A stretch of DNA of 64,000 nt from Arminella tubonensis (GTDB lineage Bacteria > Pseudomonadota > Alphaproteobacteria > Rhizobiales > Rhizobiaceae), in the NCBI RefSeq assembly GCF_003240585.1, contig NZ_PCDP01000035.1:1-64000 (forward strand), read 5' to 3'. The first letter of the stretch is position 1; every line of letters begins with the position of its first letter. This document shows, one piece after another, positions 8,906 through 17,689 of the stretch. The notes beneath the pieces were generated by a model that worked only from the letters and a program-made list of their open reading frames with translations, made no database searches and had not been told where the DNA came from. A program made the position numbers and the translations under genes.

Positions 8906-9886
8906 TCAATTCGAACCGTAGAACGATGAGAAGGTCTTCAGGTCCCTGTCGGTGTTCTTCAAGGCGACAGCGGCATTCAGCGGCAGGACCTTAATGCTGT
9001 CGCGGGTAGGGAAACCGGCAGGCAGCGCCATGCCGCCTCTTGCCGGAATATATCCAAGCTTGAGGAAGCCCTGCTGGCCTTTTTCGGATAGCACGTAGTC
9101 GACGAACTTCTTCGCCGCATCGGCGTGCTTCGCGGTCGAAAGGATCGCCACCGGCTCGGTGACCGCGGAGACGCCCTCCTTCGGAAACACGAATTCAAGC
9201 GGCGCGCCCTTGGCCTTTTCGCGGATCGGCATGTAGTCGACAACCATGCCATAGGCCTTTTCGCCCGAGGCAACAGATTTCAGCACCTGGCCGTTGCCAC
9301 CGGCAGCAACCGCGCCGTTGCCTGCGAGGTTCTTATAGAAATCCCAGCCAAGGCTATCGACGTCGGCAAGCGTCTGCGCGTGAATGAGGGCAGCACCGGA
9401 GGCAAGCGGGCTCGGCATGACGACGAGGCTCTTGGCTTCCGGCTTGGTCAGGTCCTGCCAGCTCGTTGGTTTCATCGAGGCGCCTGTGTTGTAGACGATA
9501 CCCGTGGTGATGAGCTTGGTCGAATAGTAGTAGCCGTCGGCGTCATAGAGCGCGGCGTCGTAGTTGGCGGCTTCCGGCGACTTGTAGGCCATCAGTTTGC
9601 CGGCTTCCTTGAGACGCTCCAGCGTCACCATGTCGGCGATCAGGAGCACGTCGGCCACTGGATTGCCTGCCTGTATCTCGGCTTCGAGCTTGGCCATGAT
9701 CTTCGGCGTGCCATCGCGCACCCAATCGACCTTGATTTCGGGGTTGGCCGCCATGAAGCCGTCAACCGTCGACTGCGCGTCCTCGTTCGGCTGGCTGGTA
9801 TAAAGCACCAGGTCGGCGGCATGCACCGAAACCGAAAGAAAGCTCGCGGCGAGCAGGCCGGCAACCGCGGTGACGAAGGTTTTCAT
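8906..9886 (-). CDS. ABC importer periplasmic solute-binding protein (FbpA-like)
   Basis: A 326-residue periplasmic binding protein with a clear Sec signal (MKTFVTAVAGLLAASFLSVS, cleavage after VHA near residue 23) and the start DLVLYTSQPNEDAQ typical of the Fe(III)/2-aminoethylphosphonate binding-protein family. It is first in the operon, followed by permease and ATPase genes. Only weak family-level inference about the ligand is possible. The tyrosine-rich stretch DADGYYYSTK lies where iron-binding relatives carry ligands, but the same region varies in phosphonate binders. Confidence 0.93.
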   Translation of the reverse strand: MKTFVTAVAGLLAASFLSVSVHAADLVLYTSQPNEDAQSTVDGFMAANPEIKVDWVRDGTPKIMAKLEAEIQAGNPVADVLLIADMVTLERLKEAGKLMAYKSPEAANYDAALYDADGYYYSTKLITTGIVYNTGASMKPTSWQDLTKPEAKSLVVMPSPLASGAALIHAQTLADVDSLGWDFYKNLAGNGAVAAGGNGQVLKSVASGEKAYGMVVDYMPIREKAKGAPLEFVFPKEGVSAVTEPVAILSTAKHADAAKKFVDYVLSEKGQQGFLKLGYIPARGGMALPAGFPTRDSIKVLPLNAAVALKNTDRDLKTFSSFYGSN

Positions 9887-10070
9887 GATGGCATCCCAAA
9901 GTGATTTCGCACAGGTTCCTTAGCCACGCCGGTTAACATGAATGTGACAGGCGGCTGAACCATTTGGGACGGCATCGACCGCCGTTGGGCTTGACCCTGC
10001 CGCCAAGCCCCTATTTGTTGCCCCAACATCTGCACCATTGCTGACACTGTCTTTCCGCGGAGGAACCCCT

Positions 10071-11129
10071 ATGGAATACCGTCTGCTCGGCCGCTCCGGC
10101 CTGAAAATCTCGACCATCACGATGGGCACCATGACCTTCGGCGGCAAGGGTTGGGCAAAGACCGTCGGCGATCTCGGCGTCGGGGAAGCGCGCAGGCTGG
10201 TCGACATGTGCCTCGATGCCGGCGTCAACCTGATCGATACCGCGGATGTCTATTCGCAGGGTGCCTCGGAGGAGATTCTCGGCGAAATCCTCGGCGGGCC
10301 ACGCAAGAACGGCGTGCTGATTGCCACCAAGGCTCGCTTCCCGATGGGCGATGGGCCGAACAACGCGGGCTCTTCGCGATATCACCTGATACGCGCCTGC
10401 GAGGCCAGCCTCAAGCGAATGAAGACCGACGTCATCGATCTCTACCAGCTCCACGAATGGGACGGGCAGACGCCGCTGGAAGAGACGATCGAGGCGCTCG
10501 ATACGCTCGTCCGCCAGGGCAAGGTGCGCTACATCGGCTGCTCGAACTTCTCGGGCTGGCATATCATGAAGGCGCTCGGTGTCAGCGAAAAGGACAGCCG
10601 CGAGCGTTTCGTCAGCCAGCAAATCCACTACACCCTCGAATCCCGCGATGCCGAATACGAACTCCTGCCGATCAGCATCGACCAGGGCCTCGGCATCCTC
10701 GTCTGGAGCCCGCTGGCCGGCGGTCTCCTCTCGGGCAAGCATCGCCGCAACCAGGCGACGCCGGAAGGCACGCGACAGTTTGCCGGCTGGACCGAACCGC
10801 CGATCCGCGACGAGAACAGGCTTTGGAACATCGTCGACACGCTGGTCTCTATCGCCGAGAGCCGCAATGTCTCGGCAGCCCAGGTGGCACTTGCCTGGCT
10901 GATCGGTCGAAAAGGCGTGACGTCTGTCATCATCGGCGGCCGCACGGATGCGCAGTTCAAGGACAATCTCGCTGCTGCCGAATTGACGCTGACCCAGGAC
11001 GAACGCCAACGGCTCGACGACGTCAGCCTGCCGCAGGTGCTCTACCCCTACTGGCACCAGATGAACACCGCCACCGATCGGCTCAGTGAGGCCGATCTGT
11101 CGCTGCTCGGACCGCATTTGAAGAAGTGA
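10071..11129 (+). CDS. Aldo/keto reductase
   Basis: A 352-residue NADPH-dependent oxidoreductase of the aldo/keto reductase superfamily (TIM barrel). The catalytic tetrad is visible: Asp in LIDTADVY, the Tyr of the same motif, Lys in IATKARFP and His in YQLHEWD. The NADPH-binding C-terminal motif SVIIGGRTDAQF is present. The ATG at 10071 follows GCGGAGGA with good spacing. It is divergent from the ABC importer operon with a 184-bp gap. The substrate is unknown. Confidence 0.94.
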   Translation: MEYRLLGRSGLKISTITMGTMTFGGKGWAKTVGDLGVGEARRLVDMCLDAGVNLIDTADVYSQGASEEILGEILGGPRKNGVLIATKARFPMGDGPNNAGSSRYHLIRACEASLKRMKTDVIDLYQLHEWDGQTPLEETIEALDTLVRQGKVRYIGCSNFSGWHIMKALGVSEKDSRERFVSQQIHYTLESRDAEYELLPISIDQGLGILVWSPLAGGLLSGKHRRNQATPEGTRQFAGWTEPPIRDENRLWNIVDTLVSIAESRNVSAAQVALAWLIGRKGVTSVIIGGRTDAQFKDNLAAAELTLTQDERQRLDDVSLPQVLYPYWHQMNTATDRLSEADLSLLGPHLKK

Positions 11130-11139
11130 GCTAGTGACG

Positions 11140-11161
11140 GCGGCGGTCCCGCGACCGCCGC
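11140..11161. terminator. Stem-loop after aldo/keto reductase gene
   Basis: GCGGCGGTC pairs perfectly with GACCGCCGC around a 4-base loop, 11 bp after the stop codon. There is no T-run, so intrinsic termination is only possible. Confidence 0.5.
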
Positions 11162-11248
11162 TGATCTCGCCCCACTCGCACAATCGTTCAAGACCGACGC
11201 GCGCCCTCCTCCTAGTGACATTCCATCAAGCAACATGGAGGAAGCATC

Positions 11249-11632
11249 ATGCAAACCGAAAAACAGAAAACCTACACCCCTATCAATCTTGCCCAAAAAT
11301 CGGCGTTGCTGACCGAGCACTGGCAGCCGCGCGTCATCGCGGAGCTCAACGACTACCAGTTCAAGATCGCCAAGATCATCGGCGACTTCATCTGGCATGA
11401 TCATCCTGAAACGGACGAAGCCTTCATCGTGCTCGAGGGCGAATTGCGGATCGATTTTCGGGACGGGTCGGTTCTGATCAAGCCCGGCGAAATGTTCGTC
11501 GTGCCCAGGGGTGTCGAGCACAAGCCCTTCGCCGCGGCAGAGGTCAGGATGATGATGATCGAGCCGCGCGGAACCGTGAATACCGGCGAGGCTGGAGGAG
11601 AACGGACGGCTCAGAACGACGTGTGGATCTGA
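11249..11632 (+). CDS. Small cupin-domain protein
   Basis: A 127-residue single-domain cupin. Motif 1 is H-D-H-x4-E (FIWHDHPETDEAFIVLEG), giving two His and one Glu as metal ligands; motif 2 is PGEMFVVPRGVEHKPFA with the third His. ATGGAGGAAGC precedes the ATG. Such small cupins are metal-binding enzymes or sensors, and the function here is unknown. It is downstream of the aldo/keto reductase on the same strand, but a stem-loop lies between, so an operon is uncertain. Confidence 0.9.
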   Translation: MQTEKQKTYTPINLAQKSALLTEHWQPRVIAELNDYQFKIAKIIGDFIWHDHPETDEAFIVLEGELRIDFRDGSVLIKPGEMFVVPRGVEHKPFAAAEVRMMMIEPRGTVNTGEAGGERTAQNDVWI

Positions 11633-11653
11633 GCCGGCGTTTCCCGGGTGAAG

Positions 11654-12877
11654 TCAGAGCTTTGCCATCTCGCTTGCGATCAACGCACCGAGCCTCGAAA
11701 TACCCTCGTCGATCATCTGATCGTCGGCACAGGAGAAGCTGACGCGGAACGTGTTCGGGCCTGAGCCATCGGCAAAAAATGCCTGGCCGGGCACGAAGGC
11801 GACCTTCGCGGTTTCCAGCGAGGTCGCCAGCAGCTTGGCGCCGTCCATGCCGCGCGGCAGGGTGATCCAGACGAACATGCCACCCTCGGGCTTCGTCCAG
11901 CTCGTTCCTTCCGGCATGTACTTGGCAAGCGCCGCCAGCATGCAGTCCCGGCGATGGCTATAGGTCTTGCGAACCTTGGCAACCTGCGCGTCGAACCCCC
12001 TCTGGGCAACCTCATAGATCGCCATCTGGTTGATCGTCGACGAATGCAAGTCCGCCGCCTGCTTCATCAGTACCAGCTTGCGGATAACAGGCGCGTTTCC
12101 AACGACGAAGCCGACCCTGAGGCCCGGCGCCAGCGTCTTCGAAAAGCTGCCGCAATAGATCGTCCGCGTCAGGTTGATATCGCCCTTGCGGGCGATTTCG
12201 AGCGACAGGATCGGCGGAATCGGATCGCCGTCGTAGCGCAGCGATTGGTAGGCCGCGTCCTCGATGATCGCGATATCGAGATCATCGGCAAGGTCGATCA
12301 GCTTTTCGCGCGCCGCAAGATCGATTGTCTCGCCGGTCGGATTGGCGAAATCGGCGGAGAGATAGGCAAACTTGACACGACCGCCGGCCTGTTCGGCAGT
12401 GATGCGATAGGCCTCGGGCGTGCGATTCCCGTTCGGCGTCAACTGGTCGTAGCTCGGCTCATAGGCGTTGAAGGCCTGGAGCGCACCGAGATAGGTCGGT
12501 GCCGTTACCAGCGCCGTATCGTTCGGCGACAGGAACAGCTTGCCTAAGTAGTCGAGCCCTTGCTGCGAACCGGAGACGATGAAGACGTTTTCGAGATCGC
12601 ATGCAACGCCGATCGCCGCCATCTGCTGCACGAGCCATTCCCGCAGCGGCTTGTAGCCTTCGCTGACCGAATATTGCAGCGCCGAATTGACGGCCTCCCC
12701 GTCGAAGATATCGCCGTAGGCCTGCTTGAATTCCTCCGCCGGAAACAGCTTCGGATCGGGAATACCCCCCGCAAAAGAGATGATATCCGGTCGCTCCAAC
12801 AGCTTCAGAAGTTCGCGGATTTCAGAGGCGCGCATACGGCTCGAGCGCGTCGCAAAGATGTTTTCCCAATTGAACAT
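11654..12877 (-). CDS. PLP-dependent aminotransferase (2-aminoadipate/MocR-type fold I)
   Basis: A 407-residue fold-type I class I/II aminotransferase. The family start IISFAGGIPDPKLFP, the substrate/PLP region FANPTGETI, the cofactor-binding IIEDAAYQSLRYDG and the Schiff-base lysine in YCGSFSKTLAPGLRVGF are all present. It resembles the 2-aminoadipate / aromatic aminotransferase subgroup related to MocR regulators but has no DNA-binding domain. The ATG at 12877 (MFNWENIF) is preferred over upstream in-frame codons because GAGGAAGC precedes it. An operator-like palindrome at 12931-12951 lies about 55 bp upstream and matches one in front of lysE near 38.28 kb. Confidence 0.93.
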   Translation of the reverse strand: MFNWENIFATRSSRMRASEIRELLKLLERPDIISFAGGIPDPKLFPAEEFKQAYGDIFDGEAVNSALQYSVSEGYKPLREWLVQQMAAIGVACDLENVFIVSGSQQGLDYLGKLFLSPNDTALVTAPTYLGALQAFNAYEPSYDQLTPNGNRTPEAYRITAEQAGGRVKFAYLSADFANPTGETIDLAAREKLIDLADDLDIAIIEDAAYQSLRYDGDPIPPILSLEIARKGDINLTRTIYCGSFSKTLAPGLRVGFVVGNAPVIRKLVLMKQAADLHSSTINQMAIYEVAQRGFDAQVAKVRKTYSHRRDCMLAALAKYMPEGTSWTKPEGGMFVWITLPRGMDGAKLLATSLETAKVAFVPGQAFFADGSGPNTFRVSFSCADDQMIDEGISRLGALIASEMAKL

Positions 12878-12930
12878 GGGGCTTCCTCGTAATTTTTTAT
12901 CTTTAGACGACCAAACCACGCAAGAAAAGA

Positions 12931-12951
12931 TAAGTCAATATTGCTGACCTA
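12931..12951. promoter_or_regulatory. Operator-like imperfect palindrome upstream of aminotransferase
   Basis: The arms TAAGTCA and TGACCTA are separated by 7 bp, an inverted repeat with one mismatch. It is identical at 18 of 21 positions to the motif at 38271-38291. It overlaps the stop codon of the vapC-like gene, so it lies in the aminotransferase promoter region. Confidence 0.5.
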
Positions 12952-13374
12952 TTTTGTTGGATGCGCTGGCGGTGTAAGGAATGGATTGAAGGTCGAGACT
13001 GGGAAATTGGCAAAATCCTTGGTGTTTCTGGTTACAACGGTCATGTTGTGAACGATAGCCGTCGCGGCGATCAGACAATCTTCAATTAGATCGTCAGACC
13101 GCATATCCATGAGTTGAGCCCATTTTCGAAAAACCAGCGCGGTGGAATCGAGCACCGAAATTGATTGAAGCATGCGGTCCAGCCACCGCTCTATCTCATC
13201 CGCCTTTTCTAGATCTCGCTTCCGTGTGATTTCTATGCCGGCTTGAATTTCACCCGCCGTGATTGCCGCGAGATAAAGCGAATTTGGGGATACGCTTCCG
13301 AGCCATTGGACAACGGCTCCGTGGGGCTTGCGACGCCTAAGCTCCGAGACGATGTTTGTATCGAGTATATACAT
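12949..13374 (-). CDS. vapC: VapC-like PIN-domain toxin
   Basis: A 141-residue PIN-domain ribonuclease of a type II toxin-antitoxin pair. The N-terminal YILDTNIVSELRR supplies the first catalytic Asp (D5), and DLIEDCLIAATA and VVTRNTKDF carry the later acidic residues. It starts 8 bp after the antitoxin gene, as expected for a co-transcribed pair. VapC toxins usually cut tRNA; the target here is not predictable. Confidence 0.93.
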   Translation of the reverse strand: MYILDTNIVSELRRRKPHGAVVQWLGSVSPNSLYLAAITAGEIQAGIEITRKRDLEKADEIERWLDRMLQSISVLDSTALVFRKWAQLMDMRSDDLIEDCLIAATAIVHNMTVVTRNTKDFANFPVSTFNPFLTPPAHPTK

Positions 13375-13382
13375 CGGCGTCT

Positions 13383-13640
13383 TTATTCGAAGCCCTGAGG
13401 TTTCCGACGCCGCAAGCGGCCTCTATCCGGAATTTCCAGATCAAATCTCGGCTCGGGCGCCAGAAGCAATTCCTTCAAAGTTGGCCTCGCCCTCTTCTGC
13501 AAGTCCTCCCACTCGTCAATGGAAACCAGGACCGCGCGGGGTTGTCCTCGTTTGGAAACAAGTTGGGGTCCCTCCTCCATGGAAGCATCAAGCAATTCGC
13601 TAAACCGCGCCTTGGCATCCTGAACCGGCCATTGCTTCAT
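13383..13640 (-). CDS. Phd/YefM-family antitoxin
   Basis: An 85-residue antitoxin. The N-terminal VQDAKARFSELLDAS is the Phd/YefM DNA-binding dimer motif, followed by PRAVLVSIDEWEDLQ; the basic, Pro-rich C-terminus is the probable toxin-binding tail. AGGAGG lies 7 bp before the ATG. Toxin-antitoxin complexes of this family repress their own promoter, and a perfect inverted repeat overlapping the -10 box is present immediately upstream. Confidence 0.93.
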   Translation of the reverse strand: MKQWPVQDAKARFSELLDASMEEGPQLVSKRGQPRAVLVSIDEWEDLQKRARPTLKELLLAPEPRFDLEIPDRGRLRRRKPQGFE

Positions 13641-13651
13641 CGCAACCTCCT

Positions 13652-13695
13652 AACTGACTAGTCAACATACTAGTCAGTTCACTTCAACAATTCAA
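13652..13695 (-). promoter_or_regulatory. Promoter and perfect operator of the toxin-antitoxin pair
   Basis: An 11-bp perfect inverted repeat, AACTGACTAGT (13652-13662) and ACTAGTCAGTT (13669-13679), with a 6-bp spacer. On the minus strand a promoter can be read: TTGAAT (13695-13690), 17-bp spacer, TAGTAT (13672-13667). The -10 box therefore lies inside the operator and the ribosome-binding site abuts it. Confidence 0.75.
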
Positions 13696-13769
13696 CTTAT
13701 CTCTGAAATCACTTTTCGCGCCAATCATCACACTCGATCATTGCGCCGCAATTCTGCAAGAAGGCCACT

Positions 13770-13795
13770 GCCTTGCTCCCGCTCAGGAGCAAGGC
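13770..13795. terminator. Stem-loop downstream of yidB-like gene
   Basis: GCCTTGCTCC pairs perfectly with GGAGCAAGGC around a 6-base loop. It lies 31 bp beyond the stop codon of the yidB-like gene on the minus strand. No T-run follows, so its action as terminator is uncertain. Confidence 0.45.
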
Positions 13796-13825
13796 ATCCG
13801 TATCAACTGGCGCAAGGCCTTCAGA

Positions 13826-14269
13826 TCAGGAGCGCAGCAGCGCCGAGAGCTGGGCATTGTTGGGCACCTGCCCCTGCGGAGTCGCCTTGTCCACGACGCC
13901 GGGCAGAACTTTGGCGAGCTGCTCGAGCAACTCCTGTTCGCTGACGCCCGCTTGCCGCGCGAGATCGCTGATCGTCTGCGATCCTAGCGCGCCGCCGAGA
14001 CTGCCGGGCGAGATCGGCTGATTGGGACCCGGCTTGACCCAGGAATCGACGGCTGCACCCTGGCCGGCTTCGGTCAGCTTGCCAAGAAGGCCGCCCAGTC
14101 CGCCGAACAGTCCGCCATCGTTTGCCGGCGCATTCGCCTGCTGGGTGGCGGCCTCGTCGTCTGTGTTGCCTTTGCCGCTGAGAAGCTTCCCAACGAGCAA
14201 AGCGCCAAGCGCAATCATAATCGGCTTCGATATATTTCCGCCGGGAACGGCGTCGTCAAAAATTCCCAT
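13826..14269 (-). CDS. YidB/DUF937 family protein
   Basis: A 147-residue protein with a Gly-rich linker (GGLFGGLGGLLGKL) and a C-terminal YidB/DUF937 domain. The domain includes SWVKPGPNQPIS, where a polar surface motif is conserved, and LARQAGVSEQELLEQLAKVLPGVVD. AGGAGGATGGGACA precedes the ATG. YidB-like proteins are widespread, small and of unknown function. It is divergent from the YeaQ-like gene. Confidence 0.85.
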   Translation of the reverse strand: MGIFDDAVPGGNISKPIMIALGALLVGKLLSGKGNTDDEAATQQANAPANDGGLFGGLGGLLGKLTEAGQGAAVDSWVKPGPNQPISPGSLGGALGSQTISDLARQAGVSEQELLEQLAKVLPGVVDKATPQGQVPNNAQLSALLRS

Positions 14270-14414
14270 TGTCCCATCCTCCTAAAGTTTCCGTTGCGAA
14301 TGCCAAGCTACTGATCGATTGCGCGCGACCGATCAGGCCTTGATTTAATATCTCGGCCATTTAGCTTACAGTTGAAATGGTTGTGTTATGTGACCATTCA
14401 AGGAGGGGTGCGAA

Positions 14415-14669
14415 ATGAATGTATTTGCGTGGATTATTCTGGGTCTGATCGCCGGTTTCATCGGCAGCAAGATCGTCAACAAGAGCGGCTCGGGCATGAT
14501 CATGGACATTGCGCTCGGCGTTGTCGGTGCAATTGTCGGCGGGGTAATATTCAATTTCTTCGGCGCGGCCGGCGTTACCGGCTTGAATATATGGAGCCTT
14601 CTGGTTTCCGTCATCGGAGCCGTCGTCGTCCTTTGGCTCTATCACGCCGTTTCGGGCCGTCGCGCCTGA
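14415..14669 (+). CDS. GlsB/YeaQ/YmgE family small membrane protein
   Basis: An 84-residue inner-membrane protein with about three hydrophobic, glycine-zipper-rich segments (AWIILGLIAGFIGSKIV, then MDIALGVVGAIVGGVIF, then WSLLVSVIGAVVVLWLY). This matches the transglycosylase-associated/YeaQ family, usually linked to general stress. AAGGAGGGG precedes the ATG. A bidirectional terminator follows. Confidence 0.92.
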   Translation: MNVFAWIILGLIAGFIGSKIVNKSGSGMIMDIALGVVGAIVGGVIFNFFGAAGVTGLNIWSLLVSVIGAVVVLWLYHAVSGRRA

Positions 14670-14689
14670 CCTGATCAGCCGGCTCAAAA

Positions 14690-14730
14690 CGACAAAGGCC
14701 GGAGCTTAAAGCCCCGGCCCTTACTTTTTA
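14690..14730. terminator. Bidirectional terminator between yeaQ-like gene and ilvC
   Basis: GGCCGGAGCTT pairs with AAGCCCCGGCC (14697-14719; one G-T type wobble). A T-rich run follows on the plus strand (CTTACTTTTT) and a weaker one on the minus strand. It serves the two convergent genes. Confidence 0.8.
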
Positions 14731-14745
14731 ATTCACGGAAATCGC

Positions 14746-15810
<1,065 letters not shown>

Positions 15811-16461
15811 TCAGACGGTCGCTGCCGCTTCCGCCGAAACTTTTTCCGTGCCGTAGAGCCGGAGGAAAGCGCTGACCGCCCTCTCCGCCTGGCTGCCGGT
15901 ATCCTTCATGCCGGGCTCTCCGAGCAGCATGCGCACATGCAGGTCGGAAACCACGAGCCCGTATAGTGTATGATAGGCCTCGTCGCCGTTGGAAAAGCGC
16001 AGCAGCCCTGCCCGCTTCCCGGCATCGATAAGCCCACCTGCACGCTTGTCGATCTGCCGTCGCCCGCGCTCCAGCAAGAGCGTGCCGAGCTTCGACCCGT
16101 CGCGGTTCGACTGGCCGATCGCCAGCCGGTTGAGAGCCAGCGAAACGTCTCCGGCTAGGACCTCGAGAAGATCACGGGCAAAGATGACAAGATGGTCGTG
16201 CAGGCTCGCAGCCGTCAGCCGCTCGCCGTTGCGCTCGAACGTCCGGACTTTGCTCGCCTGATAGGCGATCATCGCCGACAGAAGCCCGTCGCGATCACCG
16301 AACCACTTATAAAGACTTTCCTTGGAGCAATTGGCTGCCCGCGCAACGCCCGACGTCGTCAGCGCCTTCTCGCCACCATCGACCAGCAGCAGAAGCGCCT
16401 GCTCCAGAACGGCGTTCTGGCGCGGAGAAAATTCGCTCGACTGTGCTGCATCGCTTGGCAA
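15811..16461 (-). CDS. TetR family transcriptional regulator
   Basis: About 216 residues: a TetR helix-turn-helix in residues about 15-60 (ALTTSGVARAANCSKESLYKWFGDRDGL, read across residues 29-56) and a helical ligand-binding domain. Start choice matters. The frame is open to a TTG at 16503, but a palindrome (ACCGTACGGT) lies in that extension. The TTG at 16461 has GGGAG 8 bp upstream and begins with sequence that looks like a normal N-terminus, so it is preferred. The gene lies 45 bp upstream of ilvC on the same strand, so co-regulation is possible. Confidence 0.85.
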   Translation of the reverse strand: MPSDAAQSSEFSPRQNAVLEQALLLLVDGGEKALTTSGVARAANCSKESLYKWFGDRDGLLSAMIAYQASKVRTFERNGERLTAASLHDHLVIFARDLLEVLAGDVSLALNRLAIGQSNRDGSKLGTLLLERGRRQIDKRAGGLIDAGKRAGLLRFSNGDEAYHTLYGLVVSDLHVRMLLGEPGMKDTGSQAERAVSAFLRLYGTEKVSAEAAATV

Positions 16462-16480
16462 GATTGCCACTCCCAAATAC

Positions 16481-16500
16481 GTACCGTACCGTACGGTTCG
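16481..16500. promoter_or_regulatory. Probable TetR operator
   Basis: The perfect palindrome ACCGTACGGT (16488-16497) is preceded by another GTACC copy, giving overlapping GTAC-centred sites. It lies 20-40 bp before the preferred TetR start and so fits autoregulation (inference). Confidence 0.5.
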
Positions 16501-16602
16501 CAAGCCTTATCGCGCAGAGATGAAGCGTCGTCAAGCGCTTTTCGCGCGTGACGTCGAGGATTTTTGCGATCGAAAGATGGCTAAGGGAAGACGTCGAACG
16601 GC

Positions 16603-17508
16603 CTATTCGGCGGCGATCGGGCTGCGCATGCCTTCGACATCCCTGAGTGGTGGCAATCCGTATAGGCGGCTGTACTCGCGGCTGAACTGGGATGGGCTCT
16701 GGTATCCGACGCGATGGCCGGCAGTCCCAACGTCGAGCCGTTCGATCAGCATCAGCCGCCGCGCTTCATGCAGGCGAAGCTGCTTCTGATATTGCATCGG
16801 CGTCATCGCCGTCACCGTCTTGAAATGATGGTGCAGCGACGAGACGCTCATGTTGACGCGTTCCGCCAGGTCCTCGATGCGCAACGGCTCGGTGAAGTTG
16901 GCGCGGATCCAGCCGACGGCACGCGCCACCTTGTTGCTCTGGCTTTCGGCAAGCGCGATGTGCAGCAGCCGCGGCCCATCGGGCCCGGTCAGCAGGCGAT
17001 AGAGGATTTCCTGCTCGATCAGCGGTGCCATTGCGGCAATGTCTTCAGGGCGGTCGAGAAGCCGGAGCAGCCGGAGCGATGCGTCGAGCAATTCGGGACT
17101 GGCGATGTTGACCGCAAGCCCTCGCATGCCGTCTGCTGCAGCCGGCCGCGGAATGCTGACCCGCGCGAGAAGATCGCTCAGTCTTTCGCTGTCGATCGCG
17201 AGGCCGAAACAGAGGTATGGCGTCTCCACGCTCGCCTCGGTGACATGCGAAGCAACCGGAAGATCGAGCGAGGTGAGGATATAGTGGCCGGCTCCGTAGC
17301 GGTAGACATCCGTTCCGACCGTCAGTCTTTTCGCGCCCTGAGCCACGATCGCGAATCCGGGTTTGTAGGCAGAATGCAGCGGCTGGGTCGGCGAACAGCG
17401 CCGGAAAAGGCTGAGATTGTCGATCGCGGTCGGAAAATCCCCATCGTCGGTGGCAAAACGGGCAATGATCGAGGCGATCTCGGAATGAGGATGAAATGGC
17501 AGTGTCAT
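16603..17508 (-). CDS. AraC family transcriptional regulator
   Basis: A 301-residue regulator with an N-terminal AraC_N/cupin-like sensor domain (about residues 20-180) and two C-terminal helix-turn-helix motifs (PLRIEDLAERVNMSVSSLHHHFK and the VGYQSPSQFSREY recognition region). The ATG at 17508 is preferred to a TTG two codons upstream. It is transcribed divergently from the zinc alcohol dehydrogenase gene; this regulator-reductase pairing is common in proteobacteria, and control of that gene is likely. Confidence 0.92.
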   Translation of the reverse strand: MTLPFHPHSEIASIIARFATDDGDFPTAIDNLSLFRRCSPTQPLHSAYKPGFAIVAQGAKRLTVGTDVYRYGAGHYILTSLDLPVASHVTEASVETPYLCFGLAIDSERLSDLLARVSIPRPAAADGMRGLAVNIASPELLDASLRLLRLLDRPEDIAAMAPLIEQEILYRLLTGPDGPRLLHIALAESQSNKVARAVGWIRANFTEPLRIEDLAERVNMSVSSLHHHFKTVTAMTPMQYQKQLRLHEARRLMLIERLDVGTAGHRVGYQSPSQFSREYSRLYGLPPLRDVEGMRSPIAAE

Positions 17509-17689
17509 GCGCAACCAGCTGTTTTCGGATCGTTACCTAGCTATGCCGACCCGCCGCTCCGAGAAATACGGCGAAGGGCAGATTTGCAGGATCATACATA
17601 AAGCTTGCAGGATCGCTCTAACACCCCGGCGTCTAAATATTGCATAGTTCGAACATATTCTCAGCCCCTCACCTTAAATGGAGTTACAG

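Noticed and set aside
6112..9886. Assignment of the importer as a ferric iron system
   Set aside because: The family also contains phosphonate and other importers; no Fur box or iron-specific ligand set could be confirmed, so no substrate is named.
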